From Prorocentrum cordatum (taxonomy: Eukaryota; Sar; Dinophyceae; Prorocentrales; Prorocentraceae), in assembly GCA_963575745.1 (NCBI GenBank), contig CAUYUJ010015505.1, positions 90,001 through 154,000 of the forward strand: 64,000 bases of DNA, read 5' to 3'. Positions 1 to 10,900 of the stretch are shown here, piece by piece (the first letter of the stretch is position 1; each line of letters opens with the position of its first letter). The notes under the pieces were generated by a model, which saw nothing but the letters and a program-made list of their open reading frames with translations, was not told the origin of the DNA and searched no databases. A program made the translations under genes and the position numbers.

Positions 1-499
1 ACTCTTCGAAGGCGCTGCGAAAGCAGACGCTGCCAGGGCCACCGCGATAAGGTCTGGCACTGCTGGACCGCATCGCGATGACTTCTGGCCAGGTCTGACG
101 TCATGGCCAAAACTGGCCCCATCCGCTGGCCGGGAATATGTCTGCTGGAAAACTTGCAAACATAAAGATCCCCATAGGTTCAAAACATATATCTAAACAT
201 ATCTCGAACATATGCCAAAATAGTCAAAGATATTTCAAGATAGCCAAAGAGACTCAAACCAGACGATTTGGGATTTGGGCTGGGATTTGGGACTGGTCCT
301 TGGGCGCTGGCGGAAAACGCGCCGTCCGGTCGACCGGCCCCCCCTCGGGAAACCAGTGCATACTGTAGGGTGCGCCGCTTATGCGCTGCTGTCGATAGCA
401 AGGAAGGGGTCCCAAACCTGTCGTTTTCACATGCGAGCGCAATCACGCGATATGGGTGCCGACGCGAGTTCAAGCTCATTCCAAAACAAAATCACCCGG

Positions 500-556
500 C
501 GCCCTTGGGGCCAGCACCAAGGGTCACTCTAGTGAAGGGCCACTCTTACGTGTAGT
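500..556. repeat. Half copy of inverted-repeat family 3
   Basis: This stretch matches the right half of the element at 11482-11643: a GCACCAAGGGTCACTC block, then CCACTCTTACGTGTAGTCG. The left arm is absent, so it is a truncated copy. Confidence 0.5.
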
Positions 557-1290
557 CGATTCCAGTGCCACGACGCGACCCTACTGCGCGGACGCTAGCA
601 GACGATGCAAGACGCAACGATGGCAGCTCAAGACTTCTGCGCTCCCTACCCCAAGTACTGCCAGGGGCAACATGAGTGCTGCCAAATCCTCCTCGGCACG
701 ACCCACCCCCTTTCGCGGGGCAGGGAGCGGTGGGAGCAGAAGTAAGAGCGGCAAAACTGCAAAAGGACCCCGACCACTCACCCTGAGGGCCGAACTGACG
801 GCACAACTGCTTACACTCCCGAATGCTTCTCCGCCCATCACAGCGCCTGTACACTCGCATCGTGACACCCCTTGCTCGTCTAGAACAAGAAAGAGCAACA
901 TAAGCATAAACTTTTGGAGCTCCGCGCGGATTTCTTGGATTCCCGCTGGACCCCCCTCCCTGGCGCGCGGAGCGGGCCAGGGGCGGCGCCGGAGGCGCCG
1001 CCGGGGGGGCTCAGGCACGGATCCAAGCAATCCGCGGGAAGCGCCAAATGTTTATGTTTATGTGGCTTTTTTCTTCGATTGTCAGAACCTCGTCACACCG
1101 CGTGCTTGTCAGAGCTCCGTGCCTCCAATTGCTTGTTCGAAGCCTCGGACAAGGGACAGCTGGAAAACGGGACCGCCTCGAGGAGCCCTCGACCAATGCT
1201 TCCAAGACCTCCTTAGGAACGCGTGGAGAAGCCAAGCCCCTTGCGCGATGTTCCCGGCAGGCCCCCCCGGAAACATCCGACAGCACTTCC
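557..1290 (-). CDS. Unrecognised minus-strand gene fragment, two exons around an inverted-repeat intron
   Basis: Two open minus-strand segments (about 1290-1078 and 878-557) flank the family 2 element at 892-1072. The 5' segment contains RVPKEVLEALVEG and ends in CDEVLTIE. The 3' segment starts after a strong pyrimidine-rich acceptor (TTTCTTGTTCTAG at about 878-890), begins near DEQGVSRCECTGAVMGG and ends LLASAQ-stop. No ATG or upstream exon was found, and the product is not recognised. The case rests on the acceptor and on the same element sitting in introns of the synthetase gene at 12 kb. It could be chance open frame in GC-rich DNA. Confidence 0.3.
892..1072. mobile_element. Family 2 introner-like inverted-repeat element
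   Basis: The arms read ACATAAGCATAAACTTTTGG on the left and, inverted, the AAATGTTTATGTTTATGTGG side on the right, around a core GGCGGCGCCGGAGGCGCCGCC palindrome. It is the same family as 12188-12400 and 12738-12935, which lie in introns. Outer arms are AAGAAAGAG-like. Confidence 0.75.
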
Positions 1291-1297
1291 GAATAAC

Positions 1298-1337
1298 TAT
1301 TCCCCCCTGTAGGGGGACAGGCACGACTCAGCCCTGG
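1298..1337. repeat. Solo right end of introner family 1
   Basis: It contains CCTGTAGGGGGACAGG followed by CACGACTCAG, the right terminus of family 1 (compare 47840-47867). No matching left terminus was found between 1000 and 1300, so this is a truncated copy. Confidence 0.6.
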
Positions 1338-1368
1338 CCCACCCAGGGCTCGCCACACCTTCTGGATC

Positions 1369-1498
1369 GGTAGTTCAAAGATGGGGTCCTGAGGGATGGG
1401 GTCCCAAGGACGAGGTGCCTCAAACAACGTAGACCCACCCTTGGATCCCGTCCTATCCTTGGGCCCCCATCCCGCAGGACCCCATCTTTGAACCACCG
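1369..1498. repeat. Inverted repeat, arms of about 46 bp
   Basis: The left arm (1369-1415, TAGTTCAAAGATGGGGTCC onward) pairs with the right arm (1452-1498, ending GGACCCCATCTTTGAACCA) with few mismatches and a loop of about 36 bp. It resembles a MITE or introner; no target duplication was identified. Confidence 0.7.
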
Positions 1499-1597
1499 AC
1501 TGGATGCAGCCTCGGCCTGATGCGCCAGGCAGGTCGGCGGGCCGGCGGCCAGCATCCTGCAGTCGGACGGCGTTGGAGCCTCCGGGCTGCTGACTCC

Positions 1598-2344
1598 TCA
1601 GGCCTTCCCGGGCCCCGAGCATCTGGCGGACTCCTCCTCCTCCCTGGCGACGCCGCGCCGGCCAGAGCCTCCGCATGATCCCCAGACTGTTGGCGCGAGG
1701 CCGCGCCGGGCAGAGACTTCGCCTGCGACGCCCGGTTCTGTGCGATCCTGTCTGGCCCCTCGGACTGGGAATCGGACGGGGCGCCTCGTCCGCTCTGTGT
1801 GGTCTCCTGCTTCTGGCCCTCCACCGTGCTTCTCGCATTGTCCACATCGTCTTCCTTCTCCCACATCCTGTTCCTCCTCTTTTTCAACGCAGACCTCCCA
1901 GCCACGGCTGTAGAGTTCCGTGTCCCTCCTCCTCCTCCGCCTCCTCCTTTCTGCGTCCTCTCCACTGTCCCGCATATTCGTCCTGCTGCCCACGTCCTGC
2001 TCGCCCCGATCATTGCACTCCCAGCGCCTTCCGCGGGCGGCCTGCCACAGGGGCGGCGGCGCGCTTGTTGCCCTTGGGCGCCATAAGTGCCGCGTTGCCT
2101 CGCCGATGCGTTTACTGCTGGAAGCATCTTCCTCGTAGTCCCCATCAAAATCTTCTGTCACCGCCAACTGCCACGAGGACATGACGGTGCCTGCAAGACT
2201 TCCGCAGCAGTGACCTATGTCGGAGGCATGGTAGACATATTTGATTTCAAACATGCTCGGAGTTCCTCTTCCCTCCCTTCCTCCACCCCAGTTCGTCTGG
2301 ACCCCTCTGGAATCCTGGCCACCCAATTTTCCATCCTCCATCAT
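1598..2344 (-). CDS. Unrecognised charged open frame, doubtful
   Basis: A 248-codon minus frame opens at an ATG (2344) and contains SSWQLAVTEDFDGDYEED followed by Arg- and Glu-rich sequence. The N-terminal third looks more like protein than the shadows around it because it mixes acidic and aromatic residues; the remainder is low complexity. No domain is recognised. The 3' end runs into the region of the inverted repeat at 1.4 kb. This could be a single exon or chance. Confidence 0.22.
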   Translation of the reverse strand: MMEDGKLGGQDSRGVQTNWGGGREGRGTPSMFEIKYVYHASDIGHCCGSLAGTVMSSWQLAVTEDFDGDYEEDASSSKRIGEATRHLWRPRATSAPPPLWQAARGRRWECNDRGEQDVGSRTNMRDSGEDAERRRRRRRRDTELYSRGWEVCVEKEEEQDVGEGRRCGQCEKHGGGPEAGDHTERTRRPVRFPVRGARQDRTEPGVAGEVSARRGLAPTVWGSCGGSGRRGVAREEEESARCSGPGKA

Positions 2345-2359
2345 CCTCTACCCTCCTCC

Positions 2360-2394
<35 letters not shown>

Positions 2395-3760
2395 CTCCTC
2401 CTCCCCTTCCCTCCCTACTAGGTGCCAAACATATCCGCATGTTTGGGGATCTTCCGAGCGGCCTTCCGGAGGGACGAACCAGATGCCACTGGCGCACTCC
2501 GAACGCTCAACGACTCGCTCCGTCGGAGGAGCAGCGGCAGGAGGATTAGGAGGACAAGACGAAGGAGGATGAGGAGGAGGATCGGGATCAAGATGAGGTT
2601 GAGGAGCAACAGGGGGAGGATGAGGTCAATTCGTCATGCTCCAAACAACTCCTCCTTTCTTCCTCTTCGGGCCTCTCCTCTTCATGTTTCTCCTCGCTGG
2701 ATGCTCTTTTGCAAGCCCGGCACTTATACTGCGCTTCGAGCGTCGGAAGACTGTGCCTCCTCCTCCGGACCAGGCACGTGCTGCGCGCCTAGGCTGCCAG
2801 GTAGTGCTAAGTAGCTCCCCTCCGCTTCCTCCTTTTCCGTCCTCGATCCTTCCCATCCTTCGCTGCTTGATTATGCGCGTCTTCACGCGCCACCTGAACC
2901 TCCTCCCCTTTCTGCCTCTCCTCGATCGCCTGCTCCTCCTCGCTCTTCTGCTTCTCCCGTGTCTCCTCCTCTTTCTCCTCCTCCTCCTCATCCTCCTCTT
3001 TCTCCTCATCCTCCTCCTTCTCCTCCTCCTCCTCCTCCTCCTCCTCCTCCTCTCCTCCTCCTCCTCTTCCTCATCCCTCCTCCTCCTCCTCCTCTTCCTC
3101 CTCCTCCTCCTCCTCCCTCCTCTCCTCCTCCCTCCCTCCTCCTCCCTCCTCCCTCCTCTCTCCTCCCTCCTCCCTCCTCCCTCCTCCCTCCTCCCTCCTC
3201 CCTCCCTCCTCCCTCCTCCCTCTCCTCGATGCTCACTGCGCGTCCAGCGCGCCAGGAGGCGGGCGGCTCGGCGCGGGCAGCACTGCCGCGAGGTCTGCGG
3301 CGGGCGCTCCGGAGCCAGCCAGGCCGCTCGCGGGCCAGGCGGCGGGCATCGCCGGTAGGGTGCCGCCTGCGCCCCCGCCCTCCTCTTCCTCCTCCTCCTC
3401 CTCCGCCTCCGCCTCCGCCTCCGCCTCCGCCTCCTCCACCTCCCACTCCACCATCTCACTCTCTCCTCCTCCCTCCACCTCCTCCACCTCCTCCACCTCC
3501 CACTCCACCATCTCACTCTCTCCTCCTCCACTCCCACCTCCCACCTCCCCCCTCCCCATCTCATGCTCTCCTCCCCCTCCCCCTCCTCCACCTCCCCCTC
3601 CCCCGGATCATTCTCTCCTCCTCCCCCCCTTCCTCCTCTCTCTCCTCCTCCTCCTCCTCCTCCTCCTCCTCCTCCTCCTCCTCCTCCTCCTCCTCCTCCT
3701 CCTCCTCCTCCCTCTCGACCAACCTCTTCTGCCTCCCGCGCCTCTCCCTCCTCCTCTTCG
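2345..3760. repeat. TCC/CCT-rich simple-sequence region
   Basis: Pyrimidine-rich tracts occur at 2350-2405, 2890-3235 and 3365-3720, many being pure (TCC)n runs. A GC-rich island at 3233-3365 could be an exon, but no frame is convincing. Translations here are poly-Pro, Ser or Leu on one strand and poly-Glu, Arg or Gly on the other. Confidence 0.9.
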
Positions 3761-3764
3761 CGTG

Positions 3765-4362
3765 CATGCCGCCTGCGCCCCCCGTTGGCCGCGCGCCGTC
3801 GCCGAGCACGGGCAGCAGCGGCCGCTGCGCCAGCTCCTCGATCGCCCTGGGCAGCTGGCCCACGAGGCCGCGGCACCAGCCTGGGGATAGGTCGGGCATC
3901 TGCCCCTACGGGCGGATTTGGACAAGAAGAATACTCAAACAAACATGGTAAGAATAATATTATAAAAAGCATGGTAAGAAGAATACTCAAACAAAAAGTC
4001 AAGACATACAAAACATGGTAACAACATGCTCAAACAACTCGTCCCCATACTACTGTTGGTCTATGTTTCAATATTCCTCCTGTTGAGGGACATGCCCCAC
4101 TTAAGCCTGGGGGGTAGCTGTCCCCGTTGATGTCCATGACGAGCCACCACGCGTCCGCCGACTCCTCAGGCCAGGCCGAAGGGTGCCTTCGAAGCCCCCC
4201 AAGACGTCCACGGTCCCTGACGATGGAAGCTCGTAGACTTCTGACGGTGGGGTCCAAGGCCCCGTCCCCATGACGACCCCGATTAGGGCCTGTCAGGCTC
4301 CTGCTCCAGGGTGATCCGCATGGGCCGGTGCGGCGACCTACCCAGGGCAGCCAAGAAGGCAA
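3765..4362 (-). CDS. Unrecognised gene fragment, two exons joined across an introner
   Basis: The exons are 4362-4107 and 3880-about 3765 on the minus strand. The 5' exon ends with DAWWLVMDINGDSYPPG and the 3' exon continues WCRGLVGQLPRAIEELAQR. The intron is the family 1 element at 3887-4104. Splicing at CCCCAG|GC, present in both copies of the 8-bp duplication, joins CCA-G to GC-TGG and keeps the frame open, which strongly supports coding here. No start codon lies in the 5' exon, so more exons lie upstream. The 3' exon runs into a TCC tract. I do not recognise the protein. Confidence 0.6.
3887..4104. mobile_element. Family 1 introner with 8-bp target duplication GCCTGGGG
   Basis: The element starts ATAGGTCGGGCATCTGCCCC and ends GACATGCCCCACTTAA, with inverted termini. 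GCCTGGGG is present immediately on both sides (3879-3886 and 4105-4112). On the minus strand the duplication reads CCCCAGGC and provides an AG|GC donor and a CAG acceptor. The interior is AT-rich, unlike its surroundings. Confidence 0.85.
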
Positions 4363-5100
4363 GAAAATGGAGATTCGCCGACGCCAGGGGGAGACAATTT
4401 ATGACTGGAGGCTGGGTTGCGACCACCCCCTGGGAACACAGCCAAGGCAAGAAGGGCAGGAGCCCTTATCCACTGAGCCTCGGTACGACTTACATGAAAG
4501 GGAATGCGCACATGTGAACATCACCGACTTGACGCAAGGACTGCCAACGCACGACCTGTCAGATCGCTTGGGTATGTGAGATGGGCAGAGGGCAGAGGGA
4601 GGGAGAGAGCAGGGAAGGAACCAGACGAACGCCTCCTCCGTCCATGAAGCGGCCTACCCCAGCGGTGCCTGTGACCACACATTGGCGAATGACTTGGGTA
4701 TCATTCACTTTCACGATGGTCCTATGTGTGTCATCGTGGGGCCATCAAGATGCGCATTGCTTTCATCTGGTATCGTATTGATGGTTTCGTCAGACTTCAG
4801 ATTTGCTTCATTCCCGAATTAGCGCTTGCACTGAAGGGTCCTGGCGGAAATAAAAACACATGGCGAAACCAAAAGGCTGATTTCGGTGAATCGCTGGTGC
4901 TGGGCTGCATGGCGGAACAGCCACGCCGATTTCGGTAGGCGGCCGAATTCGCATGTGGTCCCACTTTCTGGTTGCGGGCTGATTTCGGTGGGCGGGTGGC
5001 TTCTGGGTTCCCAACTCTGGGTCGGGGTTCCCGGCTCTGTACGCTTGCACGGGTTCTCGAGTTCTTGGTTCCGTCCAAGTGCTCAAGTCATTGCGACTAC
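4363..5100. other. No gene recognised
   Basis: Mixed-composition DNA with only short frames on both strands. No domain, RNA or repeat family was identified, apart from a loose CTGATTTCGGTG repeat between 4875 and 4995. Confidence 0.5.
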
Positions 5101-5139
5101 GGTCGGAATGAGAGAGCCGCTAGTAGATCAGAGAGAATC

Positions 5140-5760
5140 CATATCAGAGAGTAGAGCGCAGAGTTGAATAGGGAAAAGAAAATCTCACGATATGAACGGA
5201 TATGTCATGTGAGCAGAACCGTAACGGGAAACGAGAGACGGCGAGAGAGAAAGAGAGATATGGGAAATCGGAGTAGAAAGAAAGAGGGATAGTGAAAAGA
5301 GCATTTGCGGCTAAAGTCAAGATGAGGGGGTATATAGCAGGGACTAACCCATGTATACGAATATTACCCTCAAGATTATAAATCTGGACTCCGTGTATAT
5401 CTGCACATACACATGAATATTGTATCTCCGAGAATAGATTGCAGTGCGAGTTGTGTGGGGCATATGAAGTAAGCCGGAGAAAGAGAGCGAGAGAGTAAGA
5501 GAAAGAGAGAGAGAGAGACCGACAGACGGGGTAGAGAGAGAGGGAAAAACAAAACGGGAGAGACAGAGAGAGAGAGAGAGAAACAAAAAAAGAGCGGGAG
5601 AGAGGAGAACGAGAGAGAGAGGGAGGAGAGAGGCTCGAGGGAGAGAGAGAGGACAAACATATAGAGTCACAGAAACGAAGAGGAAGAGACAGAAACGAAG
5701 AGGAAGAGAAACACATAGAGATGAAAGCATATCTTCCAGAGAACAACAATAAACATGGAA
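5140..5760. repeat. GA-rich tract
   Basis: Dense GAGAGA/GAAAGAGA sequence, heaviest at 5470-5700. Open frames over it are Leu/Ser-rich artefacts of the repeat. Confidence 0.85.
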
Positions 5761-5959
5761 TAGTCAGTGCAACTAGAACGGTGCAGGAGGAGGGCCGATA
5801 CCAAAGAGCATCTATTGGTTTGCAGCCCATCCCGGTGCCGTGCATGGAGGCGGCAGTGGTGGCAATCTTGAGGACATGCGAGACTATGAAATAATCAAAC
5901 GACTGGTGGAATCCTCTTGTGCCACAGTTGCTTTGTATGGTACCGCATTAGTACCACCT

Positions 5960-6640
5960 GGTCCTACACAGCTATGTCCTCATGCCATGTCTGCGTTTGG
6001 CTGGCACATGCACGCTTGTGCACTAAACTCTGAGGCGCTACCATCATGCTTGCAACGAAATGCGATGCTAATTGTTTATGCCGTAAACACACGATCGGTG
6101 CGTCCCAGGCGCGCGTGAACAACTCCGTTGGTTTATTGTGTTGTGGGCTTCCCCCGTGCGAAGTTTGCTGGCCAGGCGGGCTGGCCCACCATCCCCATAC
6201 ACGGTCAGGCCTTTCGACGTAACGCCCATTCTCCGGTACAGTCACCAGCCTCCATCTGAACAGAACAACGCCACTACACCAAAAAGCGGCCATCGTCATC
6301 CAACCCCCAGCGTAAGTGAACGCCAGCCCCTGTTTTGGCTGGACGCTGATGGCAAAACCCAAATATTGGAGGTCCTTCCCGCGCTTCCTTAATTCGCGCA
6401 CTGTCATGCGACTGTTCTGGCGACCTTTGGAACATGCCAACAAGTTCGTGCGAACCATCACCAGCTATGGCGCTAGGCATGCGCTCAATCAGCGGGGGAA
6501 CTTTGGCGTAAAACTGTGCGAACGTATGACGCGCATCTGTTATATGCGCTCTGGCGTGTTTCCGTGAGTAGAAACGCGCGCGCCCTGAATTACATGGAAC
6601 CCGCATGCTTTGTGATTGTGTGCACGTAGCCACTAGCTGC
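5960..6640 (-). other. Unrecognised minus-strand frame, possible decayed gene
   Basis: A 165-codon minus frame (6461-5964) includes VRELRKRGKDLQYLGFAIS and aromatic-rich sequence, and a second frame (6633-6274) overlaps it. The composition is not repetitive, so it may be a decayed gene or transposon fragment. Nothing further can be said. Confidence 0.25.
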
Positions 6641-6844
6641 TACTCCTCAGATGATGCATATGAGCCTTGCTCATGGATTAGGGTGTGAAGGGCCGCGCAG
6701 CGCTTGTGGTTACCGCGGGAGTGCAGGGCGCGTGTGGGCCTCCAGCCAGTGGAGAAGCAGCGGGAAGAGGAGGGGAGAGAGGACGGAAGGGGCGGATGAC
6801 AAAAGAAAAGGCCTCTCCCTTCCCCTCCCCCTTCCCCTCCGCCT

Positions 6845-7345
6845 CTTTCTTCTTCTCCTCCTCCTCCTCCTCCTCCTCCTCCTCCTCCTCCTCCTCCTCC
6901 TCCTCCTCCCCTTCCCCTCCTTTCCCCTGAGCCGTTTTCGCCGCCCTGGCCTGTAGCTCTTGCGCTCGCGGCAATCTCCCCGACGGGCGTCGGCGCGCCT
7001 CCTGCCGTACTCGTGAGCCCTCGTCTGGCGGAACTCTAGCGGGCCCCGAGGCTGCTCGTCAAAAGGCAGTATGTTGACGAGGATACCCGGCGGCGCGAAC
7101 GAGGGGGCAGGGCGAAGGAGGAGAAGGAGGAGGAGGAGGAGGAGGAGGAGGAGGAGGAGAGAGAGGAGGAGGAGGAGGAGGAGGAGGAGGAGGAGGCGGA
7201 GGAGGAGGAGGAGGAGGAGGAGGAGGCGGAGGAGAGGAGGAGGAGACGAACGAGGAGGAGGGGGGAAGGGAGGGAGGGAGGGAGGGCGAGGGAGGGAGGG
7301 AGGGAGGGAGGAGGAGGAGGGAAGGAGGGAGGGGGGCTCGGACTT
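6845..7345. repeat. TCC tract followed by GGA tract
   Basis: (TCC)n occupies about 6850-6912. (GGA)n with GGGA and AGGG runs occupies about 7108-7345. The two have opposite strand polarity and lie 200 bp apart, so they could form a long imperfect inverted repeat. Confidence 0.85.
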
Positions 7346-7540
7346 ACAGGAAGTCAGGGGGCTTCCTGGGAGTGACTGGCCCTCTAGGCTGGCCCCTTTG
7401 GCTGCAGGACGGGCCTCTCATGGGCGGGGTGCCCTCCCAAAAGGCTGGCCCCCCCTCGCCGCGCGCCCTCTTCTGCGCCGACGGGATGCGCTGGGAGTTC
7501 TGGATCGGGTCGAAGACGGTCCACCTGCAGGAGAACCCCG
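7345..7540 (-). other. Possible last exon of the synthetase gene, weak
   Basis: A minus frame here contains FDPIQNSQRIPSAQKRARG. Its position after the C5-like exon would suit the end of a condensation domain, but no core motif is visible and no splice pair was settled. Confidence 0.2.
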
Positions 7541-7765
7541 AATCGAATCGATAAGTCGGATCGGCAATCGGAATGAATCGGATCGGCGGAAATCGGCAGG
7601 CCAGTCGGGATAAATCGAATCGGCGGACATCGGCAAGCTCGCATGCCTCCACTGAGAAACCGGAACCCGAGTCGGACTCCCAAGCCGAATCGAATCGGAA
7701 TCGGAATCGGAAGCCATCGAGATCGGATCCGAATCGGATCGGAGGGATCGAAAGGAGCCCTGCGC
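7540..7765. repeat. AATCGGATCGG minisatellite
   Basis: Degenerate repeats of AATCGGATCGG and GGAATCGG. A second locus with the same motif and flanking order is at 56578-56795, implying a dispersed element that carries the satellite. Confidence 0.8.
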
Positions 7766-7769
7766 CTGC

Positions 7770-7927
7770 GGTTCCGAATCATGTCCGCGACCTGCATGCA
7801 GAACCCAAGCAGGGTTGCGCTCGGTCCGCAGGGCACTTCGCAGTCTCGCCAGTCGCTGAACAGGCCGACCATGGCATCGCTGAGATCTCCGTCGCGCATC
7901 GGCGCGTACAGAGTCAACGCCACACTC
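7770..7927 (-). CDS. Synthetase exon: condensation domain C5 region
   Basis: The frame reads VALTLYAPMRDGDLSDAMVG then LFSDWRD, followed by LLGFCMQVADMIRNR. The PMRDG segment fits the C5 position, where condensation domains have an Arg before the loop that continues to the tunnel floor. The acceptor on the minus strand is CTCTGAG|GAG at about 7928. The exon ends before the AATCGG satellite; a CAG|GC donor is available near 7770. Confidence 0.55.
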
Positions 7928-10900
7928 CTCAGAGGGCAGAGCCCCCCCCCATAAGAATCACCCCGACAAGCGACGATGCTTCTGTTCAGCAAACGCCCCC
8001 AATGGATGAATCGAACAGGCCAGGGCTGTTTCGTAGACGCCCAAGGCCGCTGAGTAGACGCCAGCTGTCGGGTCTGGGTGCTTTTCCCTCCCTCGGCTCC
8101 TGACCAGGGACGCCTCGAGCGGCGCAGAGCCGGCGCCCCCCCGCGCCTGCTGCGACCACGACCTCTCCCAGACCTCGTCGGCGCGGAACATCGAGGCCAG
8201 CAGGGCCGAGAAGAGGATCACGTCGAAGGGGATGCTGTAGCTTCTCGCGCAATGCCTCAGGGTCTCCACGGCCCCCGCCTCCAGCAGCACCTCGTGCACG
8301 TACACCCACGGGGGCTTGGCCGGCTCCCACGGCCCGTCAAAGCAGGTCGCCCGCAGCGACAGCTGCTCGGGGTGGCTCCACTGCGGGCGCCCGTCGAGGG
8401 CCGCGGCGAACCTGGCCACTCGAGAACGAAGTCCTGCTTGCCGTCGCTCGGACGTCCATTTCCCGTGCATTTTTCGGTTCGGTGCGTGTTTTTTTTGCTC
8501 GATAGTCCAGGATGGTCCTCGGTGGTGCTGGCCGAGAGAAATGCACACGCCCGAGCGATGCCAAGCCTGAAGGACGCAGGCCCTGGACCCCGGGGCTTCC
8601 CCTCGAGGGGCCCGCTCTCTCCACCCTGACCAGTGCTTCGACGGCCCCGGGGCCCAGCCGAGGGGCCCCGGGGAGACCGAACACGGCGAGGCCACTCTCC
8701 TCGGGACCCCCTCTTCTCCGTGGCGGGAGCCGCTTCTGCAGTGCCTCCACCGCCGAGCCGGGCGGCAACGGGACCAGGGCCGCGGTGGCGGCGGCCTGGC
8801 CGGTCCCCCGCCGCCCGCCCCGCGGCCGGGCGGCTTGCTCTGCGCCAGCGTACAGGCAGCTGAAGTCGTTGATGAGGGGCAGGCTGCAAAATCCATCGGA
8901 GTAGGCGTGGGAGACCACGAAGTACACGAAACTGCTGGGAGCGCCCCAGGTGTGCGACTCCTCTGCCCTGCAAGCGGCACCAGTTCGGGGGCCAGCCGCA
9001 CCGAGTCCAGGCGGCAAGAGGAAGAGCGCCATGACGAAGGGCGGCCGGAACTCGTCCCGCAGACGCGAAGCCTGCTCCTCGACGTCGCGGAACGAGCTGC
9101 AGCGCACAACGACCACGCGCTCGTCCAAGAACTCCTGGGTGATGGGGACCTGGACGCTCCGTGGCCACGTCTCCTTCAGCGCCCAGCTCCATGCGCCCTC
9201 CACCGTCCGAGCCAATGCCGCCGCGGGCCTCCGCGCCCACGCGGGGCAGCGGGCGACGGCCGCCTCCACCTCTCGGCGGCGGACAGACCTCCCTTCAGCA
9301 AACCACCCTGCGGTGAGAACGGCCCAGGACCGAAAGAGACGGACCTGGACCCGCAAGAATGACGGCCGCGACGCCCTCGCGCGAACCGAAGACGGCCAAT
9401 TCGCTAATCGGCGCGTGAGGGCAGGAGGTCTGTCAGCCTCCGGACCTCCGGCCATAAGGCCAGGCGCAGGGTCGCACTCTCCTTCAAGAACCTCACGAGC
9501 TCCATGCAGAGCTCCTGGCCGTCCTTCGCCTTCGAGTGCAGCACCTCGTGGCGAGCGATGAGGCGTGCCGCCGCGACGCGGAAGATCCTCTCGTCTAGGA
9601 GTCCCTTGCAGCCGTAGAGCCACTTGCACGTGCTTGTGTACTGCCCAGGGGCGAACCAAACCTTGGGTAACAAAAGTAACCCGCGAGAATCAAGTTCGGC
9701 CCTGCCGCCTCTCTTCCCTGACAGAATCTGCATTGGCCGTGGAGTCTAATGGTTCAGGGGTTGAGGGAGGGGGCTACTAATGATTATCCGGGGGTGGGGG
9801 TTACACAGGTACCGCAACTCCTGGACCAGGGTTCCCTCTGGACAGCTCTCCGAAACGAACTCGGCCGTGGCGACAAGGGCCCTCCAGTGGGCCCCCAAAG
9901 GCGACCACGCGAGCACAGCATCGATATCCATGTTCTTTTCCTACCCAGACCGTGTGCCCCTCGCCGCGGCCACCCGCGCCGCTCGAAGACTCCGCGCCGT
10001 GCGCCGCGCGCCCTGCAGCGGGGGGCCCCGTCGCCGCAGAGGCCTCGAGCGCCCTGGCGTCGACCAGGGCGAGCAGCTCCGTGGCGCTCGAACACTGGAG
10101 GACGTCCTGCGGCCGCAAGACCAGGCCTGGAGCTGCGAGGCGGAGGTCGCGGCACAGCGTGAGCACGGCCAGCGAGTCTACGCCTGCCAGGGTGCTGTCG
10201 CCGCGCACGCCGCGGTCGGAGCAGCGAAGCAGTGGCCCGAGCAGCTGCAACAGCCTGGCACCCGCGGCCGTGCCTGGCTGCAAGGCCGCAGATGCTGTGT
10301 CACCAGCCTCGGCCATGGAGCGGGCCGGGCGGCCTCCCTCTGTGCCCAGGGGGGGCCACACGTCGACAACGTCCCTCGTGTGCTCGTCCCACCAGCGGTT
10401 GTCGTACGCCTTCCAGCACTGCCTGCAGAAGCTCTCGCCATCCTCGCTCCTCCAGTCCTGGCGCTCGCCTGCCAAAGACGCCCCGCACTCGCGGCAGGCC
10501 CAGGCGAGGCCAGCAGAGGCGCCAACGACGGCCCCGCCCGTGCGGCCCTCCGCAGCGACGCCGCCAGCTGGACCGTGGGCACCCGCTCCGAGGCCCGCTT
10601 CGCGCTGCGCCTCCTGGCCAAGGCCGTCCAAAGCCACTGGGCCACCAGCTGCGTCGGCGCTGTTGCTGCTCTGGGCCTCGGGCTCTGCCTGAACGACCTG
10701 GACCCTCTGCGATGCCTGCCTGGCATCGGCGGCCGCACCAGCGCCACTGGGCTGGGCAGCGCATGCCCCCGCGGCGCCCTGCTGGGCCCACTCGCCCCGA
10801 AGTGCAGCCGGAACTTCTGGCGGCGAGCCTGGGGACAGGCACGCCAGGCAGAGCCTCCTGCACTGTGGGGGGGCGGCGATGAGGAGCTCAAGAAACCAGT

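Noticed and set aside
2626-4011. 461-codon Gly/Arg/Glu-rich minus frame
   Set aside because: It follows TCC/GGA simple sequence and runs through the introner at 3887-4104.
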